NCBI RefSeq assembly: GCF_000497445.1
Contig: NZ_CM002285.1
Span: forward strand, 5,501,940-5,565,939
Direction of reading: 5' to 3'
Origin: Streptomyces roseochromogenus subsp. oscitans DS 12.976
GTDB lineage: Bacteria > Actinomycetota > Actinomycetes > Streptomycetales > Streptomycetaceae
Length of the DNA stretch: 64,000 nt
Numbering within the stretch: the stretch's first letter is position 1; every line of letters begins with the position of its first letter. Shown here piece after piece: positions 17,707 to 27,800 of the stretch. Made by a program: the position numbers and the translations under genes. The notes beneath the pieces were generated by a model. That model was given only the letters and a program-made list of their open reading frames with translations. It was not told the origin of the DNA and did not search any database.

Positions 17707-18048
17707 ATGGCTCAGAAGGTGATCACGACATACGTGGATGACTTGACCGGCGAAGCGTCGTCGGACATCTCCACGCACAGCATTCTCGTCGATGGAGCGG
17801 GGGTCGAAATCGACCTCACGGACGACAACTACGAGAAGCTCCTCGAACTGCTCAACCCCTACCTTCACGCCGAGGGCGCCCGCAGGGTCCGCGGAACTGC
17901 CAAGGGCAAGGGGAAGCCGAAAGGCGCCGCAGGCGCCCAGAACGACTCGTCGGCCATTCGGGCCTGGGCGAAGGACAACGGCTTCGAGGTAAACGACCGC
18001 GGCCGAGTACCGGCCTCAGTTCGCGAGGCATACGAGAAGGCCCAGTAG
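17707..18048 (+). CDS. lsr2: Lsr2-family nucleoid-associated protein
   Basis: Lsr2 bridges AT-rich DNA and silences foreign genes in actinobacteria. This 113-residue copy has the N-terminal dimerisation domain (MAQKVITTYVDDLTGE, DNYEKLLELLNPY), a basic Gly/Lys linker at 60-78 and the C-terminal DNA-binding domain (IRAWAKDNGFEVNDRGRVPASVREAYEKA) with the RGR hook. It diverges from the chromosomal type mainly in residues 15-50. It lies on the plus strand inside a minus-strand tail cluster, so it has its own promoter, and may control that cluster. Confidence 0.92.
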   Translation: MAQKVITTYVDDLTGEASSDISTHSILVDGAGVEIDLTDDNYEKLLELLNPYLHAEGARRVRGTAKGKGKPKGAAGAQNDSSAIRAWAKDNGFEVNDRGRVPASVREAYEKAQ

Positions 18049-18060
18049 CAGGCTGTCAGA

Positions 18061-18084
18061 GCCCCCTGCCGCCGGGCGAGGGGC
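18061..18084 (+). terminator. Possible terminator hairpin after lsr2
   Basis: GCCCC at 18061-18065 pairs with GGGGC at 18080-18084, with an inner GCC/GGC stem and one mismatch. It lies 13 bases after the lsr2 stop and ahead of the convergent gene end. No U-run. Confidence 0.4.
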
Positions 18085-18278
18085 ACTGCCGTCTCGTATC
18101 AGGTGCCACACCCGTGCTGAATTCACTTACGGTGCATGGGCGTGTTCAGGGGCTGGAGTTGTAAGGGCTTGAGGAATCTCCTCCAGCGGGCTCGCACGAG
18201 AACCTACTGAAGGTATGGCTCATTCAGCTCGGACCGGATCACTGATCGGCGGCTGCTGACATGCCGCGACGATGGCAG

Positions 18279-19610
18279 TCACCGTCCATCAATCAGGTGC
18301 TCTGCGAGGAACGGGGAGAACGTACCGGCGGCCGTGGTGGGCGCAGTGCCGCCCAGGCCGTCGGAATCTCCCGGCGCCTTGATCCACAGCAGGTACTCGG
18401 CACCGCCGATCCCCATGGAGGAGGGGACGCCGAGCCGCCGTCCTGCCGGGTTGCAGTAGCCGGCGTGCTGCCCGTTCCCATCCAGGGCGCCGTTGCCGTT
18501 ACGGGATGTGTCGATCACGAACCGGGCGCCGTGCACACCGAGACCGGACAGCGCGGTACTGACCTGTTGACCGTAAGTACAAGAGATGTCGGTGGCATCG
18601 AAGTTGGCGACGCCGACAGCAAAGCCCCTTACCTTGGCCACTCCTGCGGCCGCGAGTCGTTCAGCCATGTCACCGGGCCTGATCCAGGTGGCGTTGCCCC
18701 CATCGAGATATGCGTGCACGAGAGGGAGGGCGGCGAGGACTTCGGCAGCGTGGGCGATGAGGCTGGTGCGTTCGGCGCGTGCCGCGTCCGTGGACAGGTT
18801 GCCCAGCTGAGCCAGAGAGTCAGGTTCGACGATGACGAGGGCCGGGCGGTCGCCAATGCCTTCCGCGAAGGCGTCGATCCAGGCCCGGTACTCCTCGGGC
18901 GAAAAAGCTCCGCCACTGGACTGGCCGCCAGCGTCCCGGTTGTGCACGTTGTACGCGGCGAGAATCGGCAGCCTGCCGACCGCAGCGGCTGCTGCCACAT
19001 AGGCGTCAACGTCCGCTTTGATGTCCTTGTTCCAGTTCCCGAACCACCTTGCGGCCGGCCTGCGCACCAGACCGTGAGCGATCTTCCGGGCGCGCGGATC
19101 GTCAGGGTTGGCCGCGACCCACTTCGCCGCGTTCGACTCGAGATCCGCGTAGAAACCCTCGCGGACGGTGGAGCAGGTGAGCCGTACCTCCGTGAGGTAG
19201 ATCGTGACCGTGGTGCCCTGCCCGAACTGGAAACTCACCTGGCCCGCCGTAGTGTCGAGAGCGGACGTGAACCGCAGAACGAAGTGGGTGTCGACCGCAG
19301 GCAGTGTCACCGTCCGGTCTAGGGCCGCGGTCCACGGATCAGTGCCGAGGCCGACCTGCGCGCGCAGTTGGGTTCCGGGCTGGCTAGCCCGGGCTGTGAA
19401 GCTCAGCGTGTAGGTGCAGCCGGCGCGGAGGGTGATCTTGTCCTGCCCGAACGGCGCGTCCCACAGGTTCACGGCCTCCGTGGTGGCGGTCGCTTGCAGG
19501 CCAGCGCCGGGCGCGTTGAGTGCGAGCATCGCGGGATCACCGGCCCACCAGCCGCTGACGCCGTCCGTGAAAGATCCGTTGGTGACGAGGTCCCCGTACA
19601 GGGCAGCCAC
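18279..19610 (-). CDS. Tail-associated glycoside hydrolase family 6 (cellulase-type) with N-terminal carbohydrate-binding domain
   Basis: Residues 1-145 resemble a CBM4/9-type beta-sandwich (NGSFTDGVSGWWAGDPA, CTYTLSFTARASQPGT). Residues 150-443 are a GH6 domain: PILAAYNVHNRDAGG with Asp226, VIVEPDSLAQL with Asp264, the two Asp used by Cel6 enzymes, then FVIDTSRNGNG, YCNPAGRRLG and LLWIKAPGDSDG. GH6 enzymes cleave beta-1,4-glucan. No signal peptide, and the gene is 14 bases after the tail-fibre gene, so I infer a virion-type tail enzyme acting on a surface glycan. Streptomyces make a cellulose-like glycan at hyphal tips, which is a fitting target. Confidence 0.85.
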   Translation of the reverse strand: MAALYGDLVTNGSFTDGVSGWWAGDPAMLALNAPGAGLQATATTEAVNLWDAPFGQDKITLRAGCTYTLSFTARASQPGTQLRAQVGLGTDPWTAALDRTVTLPAVDTHFVLRFTSALDTTAGQVSFQFGQGTTVTIYLTEVRLTCSTVREGFYADLESNAAKWVAANPDDPRARKIAHGLVRRPAARWFGNWNKDIKADVDAYVAAAAAVGRLPILAAYNVHNRDAGGQSSGGAFSPEEYRAWIDAFAEGIGDRPALVIVEPDSLAQLGNLSTDAARAERTSLIAHAAEVLAALPLVHAYLDGGNATWIRPGDMAERLAAAGVAKVRGFAVGVANFDATDISCTYGQQVSTALSGLGVHGARFVIDTSRNGNGALDGNGQHAGYCNPAGRRLGVPSSMGIGGAEYLLWIKAPGDSDGLGGTAPTTAAGTFSPFLAEHLIDGR

Positions 19611-19624
19611 AGGTACTCCTTGGG

Positions 19625-21910
19625 TTACTTGATAAAGGTGACGCGCAGCTGCGGCGGGTGCGCGGAGCCCACGCCGTCGAACTTTCCGTACGCGGTCTTG
19701 TCAGTGGTTTTCGGGTCGATCGCGATGCCCCGGCACTTGGCGGAGTCGAAGATCGAGGTGATGTCGACCCAGCGGCCGCTCGCCCGGGCCCAGCCAGTGA
19801 CAGTCTTCGAGCCGCTCTGGTCCGCAGAGAACTTGCTGGGCCTGGAGCCGTGCCCGTGGGTCTTGATGATGGCGGTGCCGCCGGAGGCGTAGAACCAGTG
19901 GCTGGCGTACAGGTACACCTCGACCTTGAGGAGCTTGGCACCGGCCAGGTCAGCGGCAAGGCTGCCACCGAAGCCGGCCAGGGCAGCCTGGGTTCCGTTG
20001 TTGGCCGAGTAATAGCCGCTGACCATCTCGTTCTTGTAGTAGGCGTTGTAGCCGGAGCGGTTCGCGTAGCTGCCGGACCAGGCGGCCTTGTACGTGCGAG
20101 TGACCTTGACCGGCGGGTCGGGGACGGCGGCGCCGCCGGTGTTGAACACGCCCGTCTCCGGGACGCGTTCGCCGATGTCCTCGACCGTCATGTGTCCCAG
20201 ACGTCCCTTGGCCCCTGTCAGAGTCACGTGTTGCCCGCTCGGTGCGCCGCTGTCGCTGGTGAACGTCACAAGCAGCCGGTTACGACCTGGCCGGATCAGA
20301 CCGGAGGGCGTGCACGAGGCCACGAACTCCAGGCGTGCCGAGCGGCGGCTGGCGGCCAGGGGATGCCGGACCTCCTGCAGCTGGGTGGACGAGATCAGCG
20401 GTGCGGCCGTGTAGCCGGTGCGCAGCCGCAGAACGAGCGAGCCTCCGGTTGCCGAGCACTCCGCGGTCCCCTCGTAGACGACCCGGTACATACGGCCGTC
20501 CTCCGCGTCGAAGGCGAGCTCGACGTAGCCCATCTCCGTGCCCGTGGTCGTCTTGACCGGGGTGGCCATCCAGTCCAGGGCGATCAGACCACGCGGGCCG
20601 TCGTAGAGATCAGCGAGATCGTCACCGCCGATGGTCACACGGCCGGCCACGTTCAGGTTCTGGAACGACGCGTCTCCGGTGGAACCGATCGCGGCGACCC
20701 GAGCTGTGCCGTCGCGGAGCGTCAGATAGTTGGCTTGCCCAGACACGAGGGAGACGACCTCTTCGCCGTCTTCGTCATAGAGACGAAGCCCTTGTGGACC
20801 GAGTTCGGCGCGGGCGCCGCCGGTGACGTCTCCGAAGATGGTGTGGGCCTGAGCATTATCGAATACCACCCACCCGGCCGTGGCGTCGGAGGCCTCCAGA
20901 CAGAGGACCGCCCGGGTGGTGCCTTGCGGCGCCGACACCTGACCTGTGATCCGGTGCCACAGGCCCGGCTCAGGGCTGGCGGTTTCAGCGACGCCGTAGC
21001 CGAGGACCTCCCCAGTGCTGGTTTCCCAACGAGCGAGGATCTTGACGCCCTGAGCCTTCAGGCCGTCGGACACCAGCATGTCGATGCCGAGGAACAACTG
21101 AGATGCGGCCAGCACTGGCACGGTGGCCAGCGGGAGCGTCCAGTGCGTCGCCGTGTCAGCGGTGCAGTCGAGGTGGATCCCTACGCCAGTGCGGTTGCCG
21201 GGTGCGAACGACCACGCCGTACCGCCCGCGGCAACCGTGTTCGCGCTGGCCACGCCCTCGAACCCCGGGTCGGGGATCAGGTTCGTGCCCTGGCCGACCG
21301 CGATCTGGTCGGGAGTGACGGCACCCACTGCCAGGTGAGGGGTGGCGATCGCTCCGGCGGCAATGTGTCCTTGCTGGATGGCACTGTTGGCGAGGTCTCC
21401 GGACACGGCGCGACGGGCGGTGGCTCGTACCGCCTCCGAGGGGAGGCCGGGGAGGCCGGAGGAGTTCACCGCGACCAGCCGCACCCACACCGGCGCATAG
21501 TTGTTCACCGCGATCGTCACCGACGCTCCCGAGGCAGCCTCGATCGTCGCGGACGGCCACCTCGCGTTCGGCTGCATGCCCGCTGATGTCAGGACATGCA
21601 CCTGCACCCGCGACAGGTCCAAGGGCACGGTCTCACTGTCTGCAAAGCGACCGTCCCAGGTGACGCGCAACCCGCCCAGAACAGGCTCTACCTCCGGCAG
21701 CGACGGGACGGGAGGTCTCGGCCCATTCACTGCGGTCACGCCGCTCGTGCCGTCGGGCTGCCGGCCAATGATTGCGCGCAGGGAGCCGTTCTCGTCGTAC
21801 ACGTCGACCGAGCCATTCTCAAGGCTGGCGTTGGCGAGTTTCGGGGCACGCAGCGAGCGGCGGACGAGTTGTTCCAGGCGGGCGAGACGAGTACCTATGT
21901 CGGAGGGCAA
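19625..21910 (-). CDS. Minor tail protein / tail fibre
   Basis: A 761-residue multidomain structural protein. It starts with a short coiled coil (IGTRLARLEQLVRRS) and a DENGSLRAIIG beta strand as in actinophage minor tail proteins. There follow a fibronectin-like domain (residues 75-170), AIQQGHIAAGAIATPHLAVGAVTPDQIA repeats typical of tail tip proteins, a jelly-roll-like domain (215-370), and a C-terminal beta-rich region (620-761) that probably binds the host surface. No enzyme motif is visible. It lies between the minor tail genes and the GH6 enzyme. Confidence 0.75.
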   Translation of the reverse strand: MPSDIGTRLARLEQLVRRSLRAPKLANASLENGSVDVYDENGSLRAIIGRQPDGTSGVTAVNGPRPPVPSLPEVEPVLGGLRVTWDGRFADSETVPLDLSRVQVHVLTSAGMQPNARWPSATIEAASGASVTIAVNNYAPVWVRLVAVNSSGLPGLPSEAVRATARRAVSGDLANSAIQQGHIAAGAIATPHLAVGAVTPDQIAVGQGTNLIPDPGFEGVASANTVAAGGTAWSFAPGNRTGVGIHLDCTADTATHWTLPLATVPVLAASQLFLGIDMLVSDGLKAQGVKILARWETSTGEVLGYGVAETASPEPGLWHRITGQVSAPQGTTRAVLCLEASDATAGWVVFDNAQAHTIFGDVTGGARAELGPQGLRLYDEDGEEVVSLVSGQANYLTLRDGTARVAAIGSTGDASFQNLNVAGRVTIGGDDLADLYDGPRGLIALDWMATPVKTTTGTEMGYVELAFDAEDGRMYRVVYEGTAECSATGGSLVLRLRTGYTAAPLISSTQLQEVRHPLAASRRSARLEFVASCTPSGLIRPGRNRLLVTFTSDSGAPSGQHVTLTGAKGRLGHMTVEDIGERVPETGVFNTGGAAVPDPPVKVTRTYKAAWSGSYANRSGYNAYYKNEMVSGYYSANNGTQAALAGFGGSLAADLAGAKLLKVEVYLYASHWFYASGGTAIIKTHGHGSRPSKFSADQSGSKTVTGWARASGRWVDITSIFDSAKCRGIAIDPKTTDKTAYGKFDGVGSAHPPQLRVTFIK

Positions 21911-21930
21911 GAAAGGTTCCTTCGGTCAGG

Positions 21931-23022
21931 TCAGACAACGGTGGCGTACTGGTGGGCGCCCGCCGGTTCGAGCTGGAGCGTGGCAGTCTCACCGTCGTCG
22001 GTGTCGGGTCGGATGGTGTAGCCGGTGATGCGGCACCAGCCGGACCAATTCGTCCACTGATCCCGCACCGCCACCCGCACGTCGTCGCCGACCTGCCAGG
22101 AGCCGATCGGGGCCGCGGGGTGGTTGCGTACGGTGATCTCCTCGACGTGGCCGAGGCTCTGACGCCACGCGCGTTCCCGCTTCGCCCGCTGCGCGAGGAC
22201 GTCCGCGCCGCGGACATCGGGCACGTTGAGGACGTACTCCAGACGCAGCCGCTCGTTCCGGACGGCGTCAATGGCGCGGTGCTGGGCGCGTCCTTCCCCG
22301 GTGCCGGTGGCGACGACGACCTGGGCGTACTCGTCCGCGCTGTAGGTCACCGGGGTGGAGCCGATGATGTTGACGCCGGTGGAGAACGCGATGTCCCTGC
22401 GGCGGCTGCCCAGGCGCGGGTACCCAAGCCGGATGCGGCGTATGGGGCGTCGTTCGGTGCCCCACCAAGTTGTGCAGGTGTAGTCAGGTGAGTCGGCCGG
22501 CTTCACCAGGTCATCGAGCATGTCGCCGAGCACGGGGGTCTCCCACCAGCGGGAGTGCCACGGCTCGGCCGGCGTGCCGACGGTCGCCTTGGAGGTGGTG
22601 TCGTCGACGGTGATGCCAAGGTCACCGTCCGGGATCGACTGCGCGTATGCGACGACGTCGCGGAAGATCCGGCACGGGTCGGCACGCACATAGGGTGCGC
22701 GGCCTCTGAGTTCACCGTCGAGGTCGTGCCGGCGGTGGAAGTACGAGGACCAGCCCGCGGCCTCCACGGTCATGGTGTTGCCGTCGGGTTCGGTCTGCCA
22801 GATGATGCCGCCCCACCGCAGTATCCCGTCCCGCTCCGCGTAGATCAGCGTGGTCCCGGGATCAGTGAGTTCGGGATGCGACCATGCCAGGCGGGGCGAC
22901 AGGGAACCGCGAAGCTCGCCAGGCCCATTGAGTTCGGGCCCGAACTCGACCCCCTTCAACGGCAGGTGCGGGGAGAGCCATTCGCCAGTCAGCGCGTCCT
23001 GGGTGAGGTACCGGTACGTCAC
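21931..23022 (-). CDS. Tail protein (Tal-like / actinophage Gp37-type)
   Basis: The GTG at 23020-23022 overlaps the previous stop as GTGA and begins VTYRYLTQDALTGEWL; 363 residues. The pattern (EFGPELNGPGELRGSLSP, LIYAERDGILRWGGIIW, GWSSYFHRR, DPCRIFRDVVAYAQS, DVRVAVRDQWTNW) is that of tail-tip proteins following Dit in Streptomyces siphophages. These resemble the baseplate hub fold of Tal proteins. It should assemble at the tail tip beneath the tape measure. Confidence 0.65.
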   Translation of the reverse strand: MTYRYLTQDALTGEWLSPHLPLKGVEFGPELNGPGELRGSLSPRLAWSHPELTDPGTTLIYAERDGILRWGGIIWQTEPDGNTMTVEAAGWSSYFHRRHDLDGELRGRAPYVRADPCRIFRDVVAYAQSIPDGDLGITVDDTTSKATVGTPAEPWHSRWWETPVLGDMLDDLVKPADSPDYTCTTWWGTERRPIRRIRLGYPRLGSRRRDIAFSTGVNIIGSTPVTYSADEYAQVVVATGTGEGRAQHRAIDAVRNERLRLEYVLNVPDVRGADVLAQRAKRERAWRQSLGHVEEITVRNHPAAPIGSWQVGDDVRVAVRDQWTNWSGWCRITGYTIRPDTDDGETATLQLEPAGAHQYATVV

Positions 23023-23951
23023 ACCGGTCCTTCGGTGAACTCGACATCGGCGATGATCGACGTGCCTGCGTCGGTACCGAGGTCGCCCTTCCAGTTCTTC
23101 GACATGTTGGCCTGCAAGTACAGGACCTGGCTGGTACCCCGGTAGTCGGCGGGGAGAGTGAGGGTGTCGGCAACGATGGCGGTGGAGCGGCGGACAACCT
23201 TGCCTTGGTTGTCGTCGACCATCGTGTGCTGGCCCTGGACGGTGCCGAAAATGAGCCGAAGCTTGCCCAAGAGGCTGTCGTAGTCCATGCGCAGGCCGGC
23301 GATGGTGACGGTGACGATCAGCTTCGTGGCCCAGTCCGGCACCGGGATCGTCCAGCGGGCCTCGGGCGGCCAATCATGCCACTGGTCGTCATCCCTGAAT
23401 GCCTTCGACAGCTTGGTCGGATAGGCCGTGTACAGCGTCCGCTCCCGACGAGGGTTGGCGACTCGGCGAAGGTCACGGATCATCCCGGAGGTGACGGTGC
23501 CGGTGTTCGCTGGCAGATCCACGCGGGCGATCGCGATGCCCGTCACGCCCTTGGGGACGCTGGTCGTCGTGGGGGAGACGTTGGGAATGACGTCGAAGTA
23601 GTTGATCGCGTCCTTCGTCGGATCGAGGCCGCCCTCGAACTCCGGGTCGGAGACACGCAGCACGATCAGATCCGACCGTGGTGTCGCCCCGGTGGGTGCG
23701 ATTGGCACGGTGGCGGAGCCGATGTTGTAGGCGGTGTATGAGCCCTGCCAGGCGTTCGCCTTCCCGCGGATCACCGCTGAGCCGTCGGCGACCTGGACTC
23801 CACCTCCGGGAACAGGCAGCGGCGTGACTTTCAGGTCGGCGGCCTCGGTGACGCCTTCAGCACCTCGGGACAGGTCCTTGATCATCATGCGGAAGGTCTG
23901 CGCCGAGTGGCGGGCGCCGTCCACGAGCAGCGGTGCTTGCGCGAGGGTCAT
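23019..23951 (-). CDS. Minor tail protein
   Basis: A 310-residue protein starting MTLAQAPLLVDGARHSAQTFR. Segments such as GVQVADGSAVIRGKANAWQGSY, PRSDLIVLRVSDPEF and GIAIARVDLPANTG are typical of actinophage baseplate-periphery proteins that form the N-terminal attachment part of receptor-binding complexes. The C-terminal 110 residues look like a beta-sandwich (WTIPVPDWATKLIVTVTIAGL, TSIIADVEFTEG), probably glycan or host binding. It is translationally coupled to the next gene by a four-base overlap. Confidence 0.7.
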   Translation of the reverse strand: MTLAQAPLLVDGARHSAQTFRMMIKDLSRGAEGVTEAADLKVTPLPVPGGGVQVADGSAVIRGKANAWQGSYTAYNIGSATVPIAPTGATPRSDLIVLRVSDPEFEGGLDPTKDAINYFDVIPNVSPTTTSVPKGVTGIAIARVDLPANTGTVTSGMIRDLRRVANPRRERTLYTAYPTKLSKAFRDDDQWHDWPPEARWTIPVPDWATKLIVTVTIAGLRMDYDSLLGKLRLIFGTVQGQHTMVDDNQGKVVRRSTAIVADTLTLPADYRGTSQVLYLQANMSKNWKGDLGTDAGTSIIADVEFTEGPV

Positions 23952-23967
23952 AACGGGTCGGGTCTCC

Positions 23968-24855
23968 TTAGAGGGCTATGTAGGCGTCGCGCCACGCCAC
24001 CGTGAGGCGGGCGGTGGCGGTCGGATCAGTCGCGGTCCAGCGGATCTCGCTGCGGCCTGGCGGCAGGACGAAGGTGTCCAGTCGGGACGTGGTGGCCACG
24101 GGGCCGCCGTTGTCCCGCAGGGCGGTCAGGCGGCCGAGCCGGGTGTCGACGCGTGCCCATTGGCCAGCGGCCAGCGTCACAGCCAGTTCGATCTGGCGGC
24201 CGGTGTCGGCATGCGTGATCACAGGGTTGGCGCATGGCCCGTACACCGTGAGCACGGGGTGCGCGTCGGCGGTGCCGTTGTTGGTGATCCAGCCCGGCCG
24301 GTTCTGCCCCGTCGGGTTGCCGCTGGTGACCCGGATCGGCGCCTGGACGGGCGCGGTGAAACCACCGCCCGACAGCCAGCCCAGCCGCAACTCCTCGTGC
24401 TGCTGAACATCGGCGTAGTAGCGCGGATCCGGGGCCGCGAACTCCAGGTCGAGCGGGACCCAGCCGAACGCGGCCTTCTCCCAGGACGCCTCCAGCTTTA
24501 CCAGACGGCCGAACAGGACACGGGCCGGGGAGCCCGGCCATTTGATGCGCAGCGGCATCACCGCGCTGCCCACGGTGCGCACCCGCCGATCGTCGGCCGC
24601 CTCCTGCAGGGCGGCCAGGAGTTGGCGGGCGGCGGCAGGATCGCCCGGCGTTTTGATGGCGCAGTCGATGCGCAGGGTGCGAGCCGCATACCAGTCGGGT
24701 GCCGGCCAGGCTCCATCCGCGCCGGGCTGCTCGACCATCTCCCCACGCACCCCAGGGCGGGCCAGACCCTCGATCTCAGCGATCGGAACCTGCGTGCCGT
24801 GGCCGAGCCGCACACCGCCGAACTCCAACTGGAAGTCCTTGAGCTCGCTACTCAC
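23968..24855 (-). CDS. Distal tail protein (Dit-like, siphophage tail domain)
   Basis: The 295-residue protein has the siphovirus Dit pattern: N-terminal FGGVRLGHGTQVPIAEIEGL, GARPGVRGEMVEQPGADG, then LRIDCAIKTPGDPAAARQLLAAL and RVLFGRLVKLEASWEKAAFGWVPLDLEFAAPDPRYY, the conserved belt-domain end. The C-terminal half is a galectin-like beta domain. Dit forms the hexamer joining the tail tube to the tip. It overlaps the tape measure stop by four bases and is intact. Confidence 0.8.
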   Translation of the reverse strand: MSSELKDFQLEFGGVRLGHGTQVPIAEIEGLARPGVRGEMVEQPGADGAWPAPDWYAARTLRIDCAIKTPGDPAAARQLLAALQEAADDRRVRTVGSAVMPLRIKWPGSPARVLFGRLVKLEASWEKAAFGWVPLDLEFAAPDPRYYADVQQHEELRLGWLSGGGFTAPVQAPIRVTSGNPTGQNRPGWITNNGTADAHPVLTVYGPCANPVITHADTGRQIELAVTLAAGQWARVDTRLGRLTALRDNGGPVATTSRLDTFVLPPGRSEIRWTATDPTATARLTVAWRDAYIAL

Positions 24856-27800
24856 CGCAGAACACCCCCACGGTGGGCCCGGCGCACCTGATACGAGACG
24901 GCGGAGGCGATGTCGTCCGCGCCCGCCCCGGCCCGGGTGACATGAATGGTCTGCTGGCCGATCGCCGGCGCCTGATGCACCACGACCACCTGCGCGCGGC
25001 TCGCATGCGCGTCGACGAGACGCCTGGGCGTGAGCGTGTAGCCGAACCGGTCGGCCGTCTCCGAGAGGACGGCGGTGGCGCGGCCGCGCTTCGCCGGGGC
25101 GTGCGGGATGTACGACTCGCCCCGTGTCTCCTTCTCCGCGAACTTGATCAGCCCGCCCTCGGAGGAGTAGACCCCGGGCTCCCAGATCCCGCCGTTCGCA
25201 TACGCCTTGCCGGCGTTCGCCTTCACCAGATCGGCCAGGAACCGGTCGCCACGCCCGGTCCTCTTGATCTGCTGCTTGGCCCGGCTGGCGATCTCGATGA
25301 TCCGGTCCTCGTCGAGACCGGTCGCATCGGCCACGTCGTGGATGCCCTTGGTCTTCGCGAGCGCCCCGATGATCTGCACCAGGTCGGTGAGCTGCTCCCC
25401 GTCCAGGGCCTTGGACACGCTCTTCGCCGCGGTGTTGGCCTTCTTCGCTTTCTTCTTGTCCTTCACCGCCTGTACCGCGAGCGCCTCGGCGTCCGCGTCG
25501 TTCTGCTCGGCCAGGCGCGCGGCGAGGTCGCCGAAGCCGCTGGAAGCGAGCTTGACCAGGTTGTTTTGGAAGGCGGTGTTGTCCTTCACCGCGTTCTGCA
25601 ACTGGGCAATGTAGTCACCGAGGGAGGCGCGGGCGGTGCCGGCAAGCTTGGCGAGCTGCGCGGCCATGTCCTTCACGTACCTGCTGGAGCCGTGTGCCAT
25701 CTTCCTGGTCAGGGCGACACCGTCCTCGCCCATCTCTTCCAGTGCCTTGGCGACATCGGTTCCGGCGCGCTGAGCCACGATGGCCAGATCACCACGCCAG
25801 CCCTGGGCCGCCTTCACGGACTTGCGAAGGTTCTTCTCGAACAGACGCAGGTCGAAGTGCTCCTTGCCGCCCCTGCTCTTGCGCTGCGACTCCGAGACGA
25901 CATCCGACACCGTGAAGGTGGAGGAGCCGAGCGGCTGGTACGACCAGTTCGACACGCCGCCGTCCGCGTACCAGGTGATCGGCCCGCCGCCCAGCCGACG
26001 GACCGTTTCCTCGGCAATCCGCCTGGACCGGGTGCGCTTGCTCGCAGCGAGCGGAATGTAGCTCTCCCCACCAGTCTCCGGCTCGGCCCAGACCCTCCAG
26101 CCCCCAGCGGGCGCAATCTGCGCGACATGCTGTTCACCGCGCAAGCCACCCTCGGCGAAGTAGTCGACGACGCCGCCGTCGGCGTGCTTGCGCAGGTTGT
26201 CGGCCTGCCTTCGTAGAGCGTCAGCAATTCCGGAAGGCGACGGGCCAATGTTGGACAGCACGCTCACGTGGTGAGTGGTGATGGTCACCGACTTGGAGCG
26301 CAGGTTATTGATGGCCTGGGCCAGAGCGTCAACGCCTGCTCGCTGCGTGCCGGTCGGCGCGTAGATGTGAACGTTCTTGCTGCCAGGGACCTCGGTGATC
26401 TTGAAGCCTAGGGCTTCGAGTTGGGCGCGAGCCCCAGCCGTCGGCGCCGCGACCGTGATCGTCTTGCCCGCGGGAACCCCGGCGATCCTCTGCTTGACTG
26501 CCTCCAGGCTGGCGATCGTCGCTTGCGTGGCGGAGGTGACGTCGACGTGCTTGCTGCCGGGGGTCTGCGCGATCTTCGCGATCAGCGCATTCAACTCCGT
26601 CCGGGCCATATCTGTGGGCGCGGTGACCTGCACCCGCCGGTCCTTCAGGTCCTTGATCTGGAAGCCGAGCTTCTCCAGGTCCTCGCGGGCCTCGTTGGAG
26701 AGAGTGGCGATGGTCACGGTCTTGTCGTCCGGGGTTGCCTTCAACGCCTGCTGAACCGCGATGAGTTCAGCCATCGCCTCGTCCATGCCAGCCGTCTGCA
26801 ACAGGATCGACACCTGCTCCGGCACCAGCCCGGCCGCATCGGCGAGCTTGGCTGCCTGCTCGGCAGTGAGCCCGTACCCCTCGGCGGTCGCAATCGCCGA
26901 CTCTCGCGCGGTGACCATCTGCGCCTGCGCGGCCTTCAACGCCTCCGGCACACTCTTCCCGTTCGCCTCCGCGTACTGGTAGGCGGCGAGCGCGGCGTCT
27001 GCGGAGTTCGTCGACAGGCCCTGGAGCAGGTCGTACAGCTTCTGACCGTTGCGAGTGACCGTGGACAGCGAACCATCCATGTTCAGCAGTGACTTGCCAT
27101 AGCCCTGCGTCTGGTCGACGCCGCTCTTCAACGACTCGGCCGCATCCGACACCGACCGGTTCAGGCGGGCCTCGGCCGCGGACAGATTGACCGAGCCACC
27201 CGCGAGGATGTTCAGCGCGTCGTGCAGCGCCCGCGCACGGGAGTCGGCGTCCGCCGTGGAGTCGGACAGCCGGCGCATCGCGTCGGAGAACTTCCCAAAC
27301 GGGCCGACCGCATCCGCAGCCGTGCGTCCGCCGGAGCCGGTGGCGTCGGCTAGGTCCTTGGCGTCCTTGACGGCCTGCGACATTTCGCCCTTGACCGCGC
27401 CGAGCGCATCCGCCGCCCGTGCGGCGGCCAAGCCTTGATCGTTGTAGGCCTTCGCCGCCCCACCCTGGTTGGCGATCCACTCAACGTTCGCCTCGGCTGT
27501 CTCGTTCAGCCGCTTCTGCAGGGCGTTCAGTCCGCCGTCCTGCCCGAGGTAGGCGTCGGTGAGTTGCCGGACGGAGACGCCAGCCTTGGACATGACGTCG
27601 ACGAGCCGGTTCTTCCCGTCGAAGACCTTCGTGTCCATGATCGACTGCGCGGCCGCAGCCCGGACACTGTCGTTGACCGCACCGTTGGAGTCGCGAAGCG
27701 CCTGCGTGAGCGTGCTGATCCGCGACTGGTGCTCGGCCGCCGCCTGCGCCGCCTTCTGCTGATGGTCCGCGAGCATCGACAGCCCCACACCCGCGGCGGC

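Noticed and set aside
19658..21586. 642-codon plus-strand ORF opposite the tail fibre gene
   Set aside because: Antisense frame of a high-GC structural gene, with no start signal or family pattern.
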